From positions 1 through 23,417 of the forward strand of contig CAKSQP010000013.1 in NCBI GenBank assembly GCA_934486965.1: 23,417 bases of DNA, given 5' to 3'. A program made the translations under genes and the position numbers. The stretch is from an uncultured Eubacteriales bacterium (GTDB lineage: Bacteria > Bacillota > Clostridia > Oscillospirales > UBA644). The notes beneath the pieces were generated by a model. That model was not told the DNA's origin, ran no database searches, and was given only the letters and a program-made list of their open reading frames with translations. Shown piece by piece: positions 1 to 8,291 of the stretch (the stretch's first letter is position 1; every line of letters begins with the position of its first letter).

Positions 1-76
1 TTATGCCTTTTTTCGTCTTAAACTTTTTTCATCAGCCCCTCTTTTTAGACTTGACTTTTAATAGTTAGTCTTTCTG

Positions 77-1075
77 TTATCTTTCTATAAGTCCGACCTT
101 TTTATATACTTTGCGGAGCGTTTTGTTCGCGATATATCTTGCCTTTTCCGCGCCCTCGCGGTAAATTCTTTCCATTTCCGCCTTATCGGAGCGGATAACG
201 TTGAATCTTTCCTGAATGGGAGAGAGCAGGTCCGCGACCGTTTCGCCCACCGCAAGTTTGAAATCGCCGTAGCCTTTTCCGTCGAATTCTCTTTCGATCT
301 CGGCAAAGGTTTTTCCGGTTATTGCGGAATAAATATTCATAAGGTTGTTTATTCCGTCCTTGCCGTCGGCATAGCGGACTATCGCCTCGCTGTCGGTAAC
401 CGCTTTTTTGAATTTGCGGATAACGACGTCTCTCGGATCGAGCAGGTCGACCGTTCCGTTTGCGTCGCTCTCGCTTTTCGACATTTTATTCGCGGGGTTT
501 GAAAGCGACTTTACCCTCGCTCCGACTTTCGGAGTGAACGCCTCGGGAAGTTTGAAAGTTTCGCTGTATCTGCCGTTGAAACGGGTCGCGATATCGCGGC
601 ATATCTCAAGGTGCTGTCTCTGGTCTTCGCCGACGGGCACGAGGTCCGCCTGATAAAGCAGGATATCCGCCGCCATAAGCGAGGGGTAAGTAAAGAGTCC
701 GGCGTTTACGTTATCGGCGTTCTTTGCGGACTTATCCTTGAACTGCGTCATTCGCGAAAGTTCGCCGAACATCGTGTAGCAGTCGAGTATCCAGCCGAGT
801 TCCGCGTGCTGGGAAACATGGCTCTGATAGAAAAGTATCGACTTTTCGGGGTCAATTCCGCAGGCGATATACAAAGCGAAGAGGTCGAGGGAATTTTTGC
901 GGAGGATTGCAGGGTCGATTTTTATTGTGAGGGCGTGCAGATCGGCGATACAGTAAAGACAGTTGTATTCGTCCTGCAATTCGACCCAGTTTTTCATAGC
1001 GCCGAGATATCCGCCGAGATTGAGGGTCCCCGTCGGCTTTATCGCGCTTAAAATTACTTTCTTTTCGTTATCCAT
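77..1075 (-). CDS. trpS: Tryptophanyl-tRNA synthetase
   Basis: Cytoplasmic class I aminoacyl-tRNA synthetase that charges tRNA(Trp) with tryptophan. The 332-residue length is normal for the bacterial enzyme. The N-terminal nucleotide-binding segment PTGTLNLGGYLGA occupies the HIGH position, GEDQRQHLE is the usual tryptophan/ATP pocket segment, and NKMSKSESD is the KMSKS loop. The ATG lies inside the end of the upstream aminotransferase gene: the two overlap by 8 bases (ATGGATAA), and a GGGGGA stretch upstream can serve as ribosome binding site. It is the last gene of the nine-gene minus-strand directon. No T-box leader is visible in front of it, so expression probably depends on the shared transcript. 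Identification is secure. Confidence 0.97.
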   Translation of the reverse strand: MDNEKKVILSAIKPTGTLNLGGYLGAMKNWVELQDEYNCLYCIADLHALTIKIDPAILRKNSLDLFALYIACGIDPEKSILFYQSHVSQHAELGWILDCYTMFGELSRMTQFKDKSAKNADNVNAGLFTYPSLMAADILLYQADLVPVGEDQRQHLEICRDIATRFNGRYSETFKLPEAFTPKVGARVKSLSNPANKMSKSESDANGTVDLLDPRDVVIRKFKKAVTDSEAIVRYADGKDGINNLMNIYSAITGKTFAEIEREFDGKGYGDFKLAVGETVADLLSPIQERFNVIRSDKAEMERIYREGAEKARYIANKTLRKVYKKVGLIER

Positions 1076-2243
1076 TTATACATTCCCCCATTGCTTTTAT
1101 TGCTTTGTCGATATTTTCAAAAGACGGCATCGAATAGTTGAGACGGAGCCCGTCGCTCGGTTTTTCGGTATCGACATAGAACGCGTTTCCGGGTATTACC
1201 GCGACTTTTTTCTTCATCAGTTCGGCGGCGAACTCAACCGAGTCGCGTCCGTCGGGAAGAGTGCACCACAGGAATAGTCCGCCGTCGGGGTCGGTGCATT
1301 TTACGTTTTCGGGAAGATATTTCTTTATCGCCGCCTGCATAGCCGCCGCTTTTTCGCGGTAAATGCCTCTGATTTTGTTTATATGACCGTCAAGGTCGTA
1401 TTTTTCGATAAATTCCGAAATGAGCATCTGGAAAAAGAGGTTTGTGTGAACGTCGCTCACCTGTTTTGCGACGACCGTTTTTGCGATTATATCGGGTCTG
1501 CCGCAGAGATAGCCCACGCGGATACCGGGGGAGAAAATTTTCGAAAAGGACGAACAGTAAACTACCTGTCCTTTGGTATCAAGGCTCTTTACCGTCGGGA
1601 TATCGTCTCCCTTGAAGCGGAGTTCGCCGTAGGGGTTGTCCTCGAGGATTATGACGTCGTATTTCTCCGCAAGAGCGAGCATCTTTTTCCTTTTTTCAAG
1701 GGACATCGTAACGCCCATCGGGTTCTGGAACGTCGGAATGGTATATATCATTTTGACGTTTTTCGTGTTTTTAAGAACGTTTTCGAGTTCTTCGACGTTC
1801 ATTCCGTCGTCTTCGACCGAAACGCCGACAAGGTCCGCGCCGAAAGAGCGGAAAGAATTGAGAGCGCCGAGAAAAGACGGATTTTCGCAGACTACGACGT
1901 CGCCCTCGTTGCAAAGAACGCGGCAGGTAAGGTCGAGCCCTTGCTGACCTCCCGTGGTAATTATAAGTTCGTTGTCTTCCTTATTTATATTGAACTTCTT
2001 TTCGAGCCTTTCCTTCATCTGTTCCCTTAAAGGCGTGTATCCCTCGGTAATGCCGTACTGCAACGCCTTTGCGGAATTGTTAAGAAAAAGATCCTGAGAA
2101 ATTTCAGCCATTTCCTTTACGGGAAAACTTTCGGGGTCGGGGTTTCCTCCCGCAAGAGATATGAGGTCGGGGTCGCTCATCGCCTTGAGTATTTCCCTTA
2201 TCGCGGACGGTTTCATTCCCTCCGCTCTGTTTGCAAATTTCAT
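1068..2243 (-). CDS. PLP-dependent class I/II aminotransferase (LysN / 2-aminoadipate type)
   Basis: A 391-residue fold-type I aminotransferase transferring amino groups between an amino acid and a 2-oxo acid through pyridoxal phosphate. Visible hallmarks are the TTGGQQGLD cofactor-binding turn near residues 97-104, the NPMG and ILEDNPYGELRF segments (Asp202 and Tyr205 contact the cofactor), and the Schiff-base lysine in SSFSKIFSPG (Lys235). The C-terminal GLRLNYSMPS segment carries the carboxylate-binding arginine. The N terminus lacks the winged-helix domain of MocR regulators, so this is a stand-alone enzyme of the 2-aminoadipate/aromatic/branched-chain group. The substrate cannot be read from sequence. 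It follows ruvB by 14 bp and overlaps trpS by 8 bp. Confidence 0.9.
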   Translation of the reverse strand: MKFANRAEGMKPSAIREILKAMSDPDLISLAGGNPDPESFPVKEMAEISQDLFLNNSAKALQYGITEGYTPLREQMKERLEKKFNINKEDNELIITTGGQQGLDLTCRVLCNEGDVVVCENPSFLGALNSFRSFGADLVGVSVEDDGMNVEELENVLKNTKNVKMIYTIPTFQNPMGVTMSLEKRKKMLALAEKYDVIILEDNPYGELRFKGDDIPTVKSLDTKGQVVYCSSFSKIFSPGIRVGYLCGRPDIIAKTVVAKQVSDVHTNLFFQMLISEFIEKYDLDGHINKIRGIYREKAAAMQAAIKKYLPENVKCTDPDGGLFLWCTLPDGRDSVEFAAELMKKKVAVIPGNAFYVDTEKPSDGLRLNYSMPSFENIDKAIKAMGECING

Positions 2244-2257
2244 ATTTTCACCTTCTG

Positions 2258-3271
2258 TTATTTTGCTTCATACTTAAAACCGAGATGTTCGTACGCCGCG
2301 GGGGTCGCACATCTGCCTCTCGGAGTTCTCGCAAGAAAACCGAGTTGCATGAGATACGGTTCGTAAACGTCTTCTATCGTTACGGGTTCTTCGCCGACAA
2401 GCGCCGCGAGCGTTTCAAGCCCGACGGGGCCTCCCTTAAAACTTCTTATTATCGCTTCAAGCATCATTCTGTCGACGTTGTCAAGCCCGAGCCTGTCGAT
2501 TTCGAGTTTATCGAGAGCCTTATCGGCAATTTCCTTATGGATTATCCCGTCGCCGAGGACCTGCGCAAAGTCTCTTACCCTTTTGAGAAGTCGGTTCGCG
2601 ATTCGCGGAGTTCCTCTCGAACGGGAGGCTATTTCGTAAGCCCCCTCGTCGTCGATTTTTATTCCGAGAATTCCCGCCGAACGCTTGACTATTTTCGTTA
2701 AGTCGGCGTTCGAATAGAGTTCAAGCCTTGCAATAACGCCGAATCTGTCGCGGAAAGGGGCGGCAAGTTGTCCCGAACGGGTCGTCGCGCCTATAAGGGT
2801 GAATTTCGGCAGATTGAAACGTATCGACCTTGCCGACGGGCCTTTTCCGAGGATTATATCGAATTCGTAATCCTCCATTGCGGGGTAAAGGACCTCTTCG
2901 ACGGTTCTTGAAAGGCGGTGTATCTCGTCGATAAAGAGAATGTCGCCGTCCTGCAAATTTGTTAGCAGAGCGACTATATCGCCCGTTCTTTCAAGGGCGG
3001 GACCGCTCGTAACTCTTATCGAAACGCCCATTTCGGAGGCGATGATATTCGCAAGAGTCGTTTTTCCGAGACCCGGAGGGCCGTATAAAAGAACATGGTC
3101 GAGGCTGTCTTCTCTTTTTTTTGCGGCTTCTATAAAAATTTTAAGGTTTTCCTTGACGGTGTCCTGTCCGACATATTCATCAAGCGTGTGAGGTCTTAAA
3201 GACTGTTCGGTATCCTCTTCCGCGCGGTTCATCGCGTGAGCGGAAAGAAGTCTTTCGTCATCGAATTCCAT
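2258..3271 (-). CDS. ruvB: Holliday junction branch migration ATPase RuvB
   Basis: AAA+ motor of the RuvABC resolvasome: hexameric rings pump DNA through the RuvA-bound Holliday junction. The 337 residues match the family length. The N-terminal signature RPHTLDEYVGQ is followed by Walker A (YGPPGLGKTTLA), Walker B (LFIDEIHR) and sensor 1 (LIGATTRSG). The C-terminal winged-helix domain ends in the typical GFLARTPRGR segment. A clear AGGAGG precedes the ATG, which lies 10 bp after the ruvA stop, giving the usual ruvA-ruvB order. Identification is secure. Confidence 0.98.
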   Translation of the reverse strand: MEFDDERLLSAHAMNRAEEDTEQSLRPHTLDEYVGQDTVKENLKIFIEAAKKREDSLDHVLLYGPPGLGKTTLANIIASEMGVSIRVTSGPALERTGDIVALLTNLQDGDILFIDEIHRLSRTVEEVLYPAMEDYEFDIILGKGPSARSIRFNLPKFTLIGATTRSGQLAAPFRDRFGVIARLELYSNADLTKIVKRSAGILGIKIDDEGAYEIASRSRGTPRIANRLLKRVRDFAQVLGDGIIHKEIADKALDKLEIDRLGLDNVDRMMLEAIIRSFKGGPVGLETLAALVGEEPVTIEDVYEPYLMQLGFLARTPRGRCATPAAYEHLGFKYEAK

Positions 3272-3281
3272 TTAATACCTC

Positions 3282-3875
3282 CTATATAAGTCTGCTAAGC
3301 AAGCGCAGCGCCTGACGGACAAGGTCTTCGGTGTTTTCGGCGGAGCATTTTCTGACCGCGGAGTCGGCGTCCGATTTCGAATAGCCGAGTTCGGTTAAAA
3401 CTGCTATCGCTTCGTCTCTTACGCCTGCGGAGGCAAATCCCTGCGACGGCGTTTCGGCGGAAGTCTCAAAACCCGCTTTCGAAATTTTATCCTTGAGTTC
3501 AAGGCAGATACGCTGAGCCATTTTGGGGCCTACCCCCTGAGCCGCCGTTATTTTTTTGACGTCGGACGCGACAATGGCTGAGGCAAGCGCCGACGGCGAC
3601 AGTTCGGAAAGCACCGACAAAGCGGCTTTCGGACCTACTCCGCTTACCGAAAGAAGCATTATAAAAAAGTCCTTTTCCTCTTCGGTCGCAAAACCGAAAA
3701 GATCCATTGCGTCTTCCCTTACATTAAGATAGGTATAGAGTTTGACTTCGGTCTCTTTGCATATCTGCGAATAAGTGGTTCCCGTTATCGAACATTTATA
3801 CCCGACGCCTCCGCAGTCGACGACCGCAAGGGACGGGTCGATAAGGGCAAGTTTTCCTTTTAAGTAATAATACAC
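3282..3875 (-). CDS. ruvA: Holliday junction-binding protein RuvA
   Basis: Tetrameric protein that holds the Holliday junction in square-planar form and recruits RuvB. The 197 residues fit the family. An N-terminal OB fold starts MYYYLKGKL and contains VDCGGVGY. Two helix-hairpin-helix motifs lie in the middle (LLSVSGVGPKAALSVL and ITAAQGVGPKMAQRICLELKDK). A linker leads to the C-terminal RuvB-contacting three-helix domain (AIAVLTELGYSKSDADSAV). It sits 13 bp after ruvC and 10 bp before ruvB. Confidence 0.97.
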   Translation of the reverse strand: MYYYLKGKLALIDPSLAVVDCGGVGYKCSITGTTYSQICKETEVKLYTYLNVREDAMDLFGFATEEEKDFFIMLLSVSGVGPKAALSVLSELSPSALASAIVASDVKKITAAQGVGPKMAQRICLELKDKISKAGFETSAETPSQGFASAGVRDEAIAVLTELGYSKSDADSAVRKCSAENTEDLVRQALRLLSRLI

Positions 3876-3888
3876 GGGTCTTCCTCCG

Positions 3889-4359
3889 TTATCTCAGGGT
3901 GTGGGCGTGGCAGATAGCCATTGCGAGAGCGTCCGCAGCGTCGTCGGGACGCGGTATCTTCTGCAAATTGAGAAGCATTTTGACCATTGCCATAACCTGC
4001 TGTTTTTCGGCTCTGCCGTAGCCGACGACCGCCTGTTTTACTTGCAGCGGCGTATATTCGTAGATGGGTACTCCCGATTTTTTGCCCGCAAGAAGAATTA
4101 CTCCCCTGCCGTGGGCGACCGCGATACCCGTTTTGACGTTCGTGTTGAAAAACAGTTCCTCGACCGCCAGATTTTCCGCTTTATAATAGGAAATCAGACG
4201 GCAGAGTTCGTCGAAAATCGTGTTGAGTCTGTCTTCAAGGTCGGTTTTTGCGGGGGTCAGAATGGCGCCGTAATCCGACGCGACGAATTTATTCCCGACA
4301 TATTCGACCATTCCGTAACCGACGGTCGCAATTCCGGGGTCAACTCCCAAAATAATCAA
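3889..4359 (-). CDS. ruvC: Crossover junction endodeoxyribonuclease RuvC
   Basis: Dimeric Mg-dependent nuclease that nicks Holliday junctions symmetrically and completes the RuvABC set. The 156 residues are slightly short of the usual 160-175 but complete. The RNase H-fold acidic residues are present: Asp in the N-terminal ILGVDPG, Glu in LAVEELFF, and the C-terminal pair in RPDDAADALA. The start is a TTG codon whose last two bases and following A form the TGA stop of smpB (TTGA, 4-base overlap). A GAGGG stretch upstream is the likely ribosome binding site. The rare start codon and overlap suggest translation coupled to smpB. Confidence 0.96.
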   Translation of the reverse strand: MIILGVDPGIATVGYGMVEYVGNKFVASDYGAILTPAKTDLEDRLNTIFDELCRLISYYKAENLAVEELFFNTNVKTGIAVAHGRGVILLAGKKSGVPIYEYTPLQVKQAVVGYGRAEKQQVMAMVKMLLNLQKIPRPDDAADALAMAICHAHTLR

Positions 4360-4802
4360 GTTCTGTCCCTCATTCTTCTGTTTATTTCTCTTTCGGCGTC
4401 CTTTTTCGCAATGCTTTCGCGCTTGTCGTAAAGTTTTTTACCTTTACAGAGACCTATTTCCATTTTCATAAGCGGTCCTTTAAGATAGACCGAAAGAGGA
4501 ATGACCGAATAGCCCGCCTGCTTGACTTTTCCGAAAAGTTTCAGTATCTCTTTTTTGTGCAGGAGAAGTCTTTTCGGGCGCAGGGGGTCTTTATTGAAGA
4601 TATTTCCCTTTTCGTAAGGAGAAATATGCACGCCGAGTGCGAATATCTGACCGTTGTCTATCGAACAGTAACTGTCCTTTAAGTTTATCTGTCCCAGACG
4701 GACGGACTTGACCTCCGTGCCGAACAGTTCGATACCCGCTTCGTACTTTTCCTCCACGAAATAGTCGAAATATGCCTTTTTGTTCTGGGCAATTATTTTC
4801 AT
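4356..4802 (-). CDS. smpB: SsrA-binding protein SmpB
   Basis: Partner of tmRNA in trans-translation, which rescues stalled ribosomes and tags incomplete proteins for degradation. The 148 residues are typical. The start has the family pattern IAQNKKAYFDYFVEEKYEAG followed by GTEVKSVR. The beta-barrel body includes HISPYEKGN, and the basic C-terminal tail (KRESIAKKDAEREINRRMR) inserts into the ribosomal mRNA channel. An AGGAGGG precedes the ATG. The tmRNA gene itself was not found in this window. It overlaps ruvC by 4 bases. Confidence 0.97.
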   Translation of the reverse strand: MKIIAQNKKAYFDYFVEEKYEAGIELFGTEVKSVRLGQINLKDSYCSIDNGQIFALGVHISPYEKGNIFNKDPLRPKRLLLHKKEILKLFGKVKQAGYSVIPLSVYLKGPLMKMEIGLCKGKKLYDKRESIAKKDAEREINRRMRDRT

Positions 4803-4817
4803 AACGCCCTCCTTTTA

Positions 4818-6752
4818 TTATTTCCTGACGTTTTTGCCTGTATAGTTGAGAAGTCCGCCGGCAAGAAGAAGTTTTCTCTGTCTTTCGGAATAGTCCGAAA
4901 CAAGAGGAATTTCAACGCCTTTGGTCTTGTTTTTGAGAACGACTTTTCCTCCGTTTTCGACAGCGTCTCTTATATTTTCGAGAACGAGGTCGTCGCCGAG
5001 GTCGATTTTGTCGTAATCCGCTTCGTTTTCAAAAGTGAGCGGCAAAATTCCCGAATTTATCAGGTTTGCCTTATGGATTCTCGCAAAACTCTTGGTGATA
5101 ACGGCTTTTATGCCGAGATAAAGAGGAACGAGCGCGGCGTGTTCTCTGCTTGAGCCCTGACCGTAGTTTACGCCGCCGATGATAAATCCGCCGCCCCATT
5201 CTTTTGCTCTTTCGGAAAAACTTTCGTCGCAGACGGCAAAGCAGAATTTCGAAAGATACGGGATATTCGAACGGTAGGGAAGAATTTTCGCGCCCGCGGG
5301 CATTATGTGGTCGGTCGTGATATTATCGCCGACTTTAAGAACCGCTTTTCTTTCAAGCGTTTCGTCAAGTTCGGTGTTGAGGGGGAACGGTTTGATATTC
5401 GGACCTCTGACGACTTCGACGTCTTCGCCCTCTTTTGCGGGGGGGATTATCATATTATCGTTTATCTTGAAGTGAGAAGGCATTTTTACCGAAACGTCGA
5501 CGCCTTTGAGGGTCGTCGGGTCGCAGAAGACGCCTGCAACGGCACTTGCCGCGGCGGTCTCGGGGGAAACGAGGTAGACCTGTCCGTCTTTAGTTCCGCT
5601 TCTGCCCTCAAAGTTTCTGTTGAAGGTACGGAGGGAAATGCCCTTCGATTTCGGGGACTGACCCATTCCGATACAAGGTCCGCACGCACATTCGACGACT
5701 CTTGCTCCGGCGGCGACTATATCCGCAAGCGCGCCGTTTTCGGCAAGCATCGTAAGCACCTGACGCGAACCCGGAGCGATGACCAGAGAAACGTTATCGG
5801 CAACGGTCCTGCCGCGCAGAATTGCGGCGACTTTCATCATGTCGGTATAAGAAGAGTTGGTGCAGGAGCCTATACATACCTGATCGATAGTTCCGCCCGC
5901 AAGTTTTGCGACGGGAACGACGTTATCGGGGCTGTGGGGACACGCCGCAAGAGGAACGAGTTCGGAAAGATCTATATTTATAACTTCGTCATACTCTGCG
6001 TCGGGATCTGCCGCAAGGGGAGTGTAGTCCTTTTCCCTGTCCTGTGCTTTGAGGAATTCTCTCGTCATTTCGTCCGACGGGAAAATGCTGGTCGTTGCAC
6101 CGAGTTCGGCGCCCATATTCGTTATCGTCGCTCTTTCGGGAACGGTAAGGGTTGCGACCCCTTCGCCCGAATATTCGATTATTTTTCCGACGCCGCCCTT
6201 GACGGACATTATTTCAAGAAGTTTTAAGATAACGTCTTTTGCGGAGACCATCGGACGGAGGCGACCGGTAAGGTTTACTTTTACGACATACGGCATATTG
6301 AGGTAAAACGCTCCGCCGCCCATTGCCACGGCGACGTCAAGACCTCCGACGCCTATCGCGAGCATTCCGATACCGCCGCAGGTCGGGGTGTGGGAATCGC
6401 TTCCGACAAGGCTTTTGCCGGGAACGCCGAAACGTTCGAGGTGCAGTTGGTGGCAGATACCGTTTCCGGGTTTCGAGAAGTAAACGCCGTGCTTTTTGCA
6501 GACGGTCTGGATATATTTGTGGTCGTCGGCGTTTTCAAAACCCGACTGCAAAGTATTGTGGTCGATATACGAAAGGGAAAGTTCGGTCTTTACCCTGTCT
6601 ATTCCCATAGCCTCAAACTGAAGATACGCCATGGTTCCCGTGGCGTCCTGCGTCAAAGTCTGGTCGATCTTTATCGAAATTTCCCTGCCGGGGATCATCT
6701 CTCCCGAAACAAGGTGACTTTTTATAAGTTTCTGCGCAATGTTAAGTCCCAT
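4818..6752 (-). CDS. acn: Aconitate hydratase, monomeric (Aquifex-type)
   Basis: A [4Fe-4S] hydro-lyase interconverting citrate and isocitrate. The 644 residues contain both the catalytic LeuC-like region (about 1-420) and the LeuD-like swivel domain (about 470-640) in one chain. Cluster ligands are visible as Cys297 (GSCTNSSY) and Cys357/Cys360 (ACGPCIGMGQ). Other family segments are VGSDSHTPTCGG and, in the swivel domain, DHIMPAG and YGQGSSREHAA carrying the catalytic serine. The length matches the shorter Aquifex/Clostridia type rather than AcnA (about 890) or AcnB. A homoaconitase role cannot be fully excluded. No other TCA-cycle gene is in the window, so it probably serves a partial pathway to 2-oxoglutarate and glutamate. 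Confidence 0.92.
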   Translation of the reverse strand: MGLNIAQKLIKSHLVSGEMIPGREISIKIDQTLTQDATGTMAYLQFEAMGIDRVKTELSLSYIDHNTLQSGFENADDHKYIQTVCKKHGVYFSKPGNGICHQLHLERFGVPGKSLVGSDSHTPTCGGIGMLAIGVGGLDVAVAMGGGAFYLNMPYVVKVNLTGRLRPMVSAKDVILKLLEIMSVKGGVGKIIEYSGEGVATLTVPERATITNMGAELGATTSIFPSDEMTREFLKAQDREKDYTPLAADPDAEYDEVINIDLSELVPLAACPHSPDNVVPVAKLAGGTIDQVCIGSCTNSSYTDMMKVAAILRGRTVADNVSLVIAPGSRQVLTMLAENGALADIVAAGARVVECACGPCIGMGQSPKSKGISLRTFNRNFEGRSGTKDGQVYLVSPETAAASAVAGVFCDPTTLKGVDVSVKMPSHFKINDNMIIPPAKEGEDVEVVRGPNIKPFPLNTELDETLERKAVLKVGDNITTDHIMPAGAKILPYRSNIPYLSKFCFAVCDESFSERAKEWGGGFIIGGVNYGQGSSREHAALVPLYLGIKAVITKSFARIHKANLINSGILPLTFENEADYDKIDLGDDLVLENIRDAVENGGKVVLKNKTKGVEIPLVSDYSERQRKLLLAGGLLNYTGKNVRK

Positions 6753-6767
6753 TTTATCTTCTCCTTT

Positions 6768-8276
6768 TTATTGTGAAAGTCCGAGTTCCGAATAAAAAGC
6801 ATTCAGGAATTCAAACGGACCCGTTTTGTATTTGAACATCAGTTGTACGACCGTTTCGTCTCCGCTTTCGTAAAGGTTCGGAGCGCTGTTGACGGCTTCC
6901 CGCGTTTCGACGCGTTTTTCAAAAGAATATGCGATATTCAGAAGTTTCTGTTCTTCGCCGCGGCTTGCCGAAATTTCCATTCCGACCGAGGCGCCCGACG
7001 AATGTCTGCCTATCGGTACGGTTATTTCGGGAGTTCCGAGTATCTGGGAAATATATCCCGAGGTCAGAACAAAACTTTCATAGTCCGCTTTCGGATACCC
7101 CTCGGCGTTCCGTCCCGACGAATTCGGTTCGGAAAGGAAAGTCGGGAAAATAAAAGCGGAAACGGAATTCTTTTCAAGAGCCTCTTTGAAAGCGGCGTAA
7201 TATTTTTCGTCCGCGACCGTTTTAGCGTCGCCTTCGGCGGTCACGCTGTTCGAATAAAGGATAAACAGGTCGGAAACGGAAACTTCGACGACCTCGACCC
7301 CGCATTTTTCAAGTTCCGCAACTGCGGCGTAAAACAGTTCTTTCGTTTCGGTGTCGACGGCGCTCACGGGCCATGTCGAAAAAGATGTCGTTTTCGAAAG
7401 TTCGGAAAGGATACCGACTCGAAGACCTACGAGGCTGTCGGAATTCAGATTTTCGAAATAAGAAGTCTTACCGCCCGTAAGGCTGTCGGTAATTGTCGCA
7501 AGGTCCGGAACCGAACGCGCGACCCCTCCGACGGTTCCCGCCGAAGAATTCGAAAAATAAACGCCGTTTCCGGAAACCGAACCGCGGGTGGTCCTCAGCG
7601 CAAAACAGCCGTTCAGCGCCGCCGGAAAAAGCAGTCCGCCGCCCGAATCGCCGCCTATGCCGACTGCCGCCATGTTAAGAGAAACAGCAGAAGCGGCGCC
7701 GCCCGAAGAACCTCCCGAAGAGAGATTTTTCGAATAGGCGTTTTTCGTTTCGCCCGCGACCGCGCTTATCGTATAGTTGAGCGCTCTTGCGTAAGTGCTG
7801 ATATTCGTCTTTCCGACAATAACAGCGCCGTTTTCCTTAAGATATTTTACGACGTCGGCGTCTGTCTCCGCCGCGGTTTTTTTGCGGCTCTCCCCTTTTG
7901 TCGAAACTTCGCCCGCAAGGTCTATATCGTCGCCTATGACGACGGGGATACCGAAGAGACGGGGAACGTCCTTTTTCTCCGAAAGCGTTTTATCGCGGCT
8001 GTCCGCCTCCGAAAGCGCGGAGTCGCAGACGGTGATAAAACAGTTATACGCGCTGTTGTATTTATTGATCCTTTCGGTATATATCTCTGTCAGACGGCGG
8101 CTTGTGATAAGCCCCGAAACGAGCATGGCGTGCATTTCCGAAATATCGGCGTCGTAAACCATGCCGTCGATCTTTGTACGGTCGTCATCGGAAACGGAGA
8201 CCGCTCCCAACGAAAAAGAGAATGCCGAAAAACAAATCACAAACGAAAGAAACGCGGCAAAAAATTTTCTTTTCAT
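6768..8276 (-). CDS. Exported amidase-fold protein, probably catalytically inactive
   Basis: A 502-residue member of the amidase signature family with an N-terminal signal peptide (basic MKRK, hydrophobic core to about residue 25), so it is likely secreted or surface-exposed. The fold markers are present: GIPVVIGDD (109-117), VGKTN (154-158), SSGGSSGG (186-193), GGDSGGGLLFPAALNG (208 onward) and VARSVPDLA. In active members these regions supply a Ser-cis-Ser-Lys triad. Here the cis-serine remains (Ser190), but the lysine position is Gly115 and the nucleophile position is Gly214. The spacing is identical to the fatty acid amide hydrolase triad (142/217/241). I therefore infer a pseudoenzyme or altered chemistry. 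It is packed between ychF and aconitase with 15-bp gaps, an odd place for an exported protein. Confidence 0.85.
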   Translation of the reverse strand: MKRKFFAAFLSFVICFSAFSFSLGAVSVSDDDRTKIDGMVYDADISEMHAMLVSGLITSRRLTEIYTERINKYNSAYNCFITVCDSALSEADSRDKTLSEKKDVPRLFGIPVVIGDDIDLAGEVSTKGESRKKTAAETDADVVKYLKENGAVIVGKTNISTYARALNYTISAVAGETKNAYSKNLSSGGSSGGAASAVSLNMAAVGIGGDSGGGLLFPAALNGCFALRTTRGSVSGNGVYFSNSSAGTVGGVARSVPDLATITDSLTGGKTSYFENLNSDSLVGLRVGILSELSKTTSFSTWPVSAVDTETKELFYAAVAELEKCGVEVVEVSVSDLFILYSNSVTAEGDAKTVADEKYYAAFKEALEKNSVSAFIFPTFLSEPNSSGRNAEGYPKADYESFVLTSGYISQILGTPEITVPIGRHSSGASVGMEISASRGEEQKLLNIAYSFEKRVETREAVNSAPNLYESGDETVVQLMFKYKTGPFEFLNAFYSELGLSQ

Positions 8277-8291
8277 AAAAATATCTCCGTA

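Noticed and set aside
1..76. Weak inverted repeat (AGACT/AGTCT) after trpS
   Set aside because: The stem is short and interrupted, with no T-run in the trpS direction. I see no gene or firm site in these bases.
4356..4820. tmRNA gene expected beside smpB
   Set aside because: No tRNA(Ala)-like ends or tag frame seen; both sides of smpB are filled by ruvC and aconitase.
5307..6227. Open frame of 306 codons opposite aconitase
   Set aside because: Aconitase is unambiguous on the minus strand; the plus frame has no recognisable protein features.
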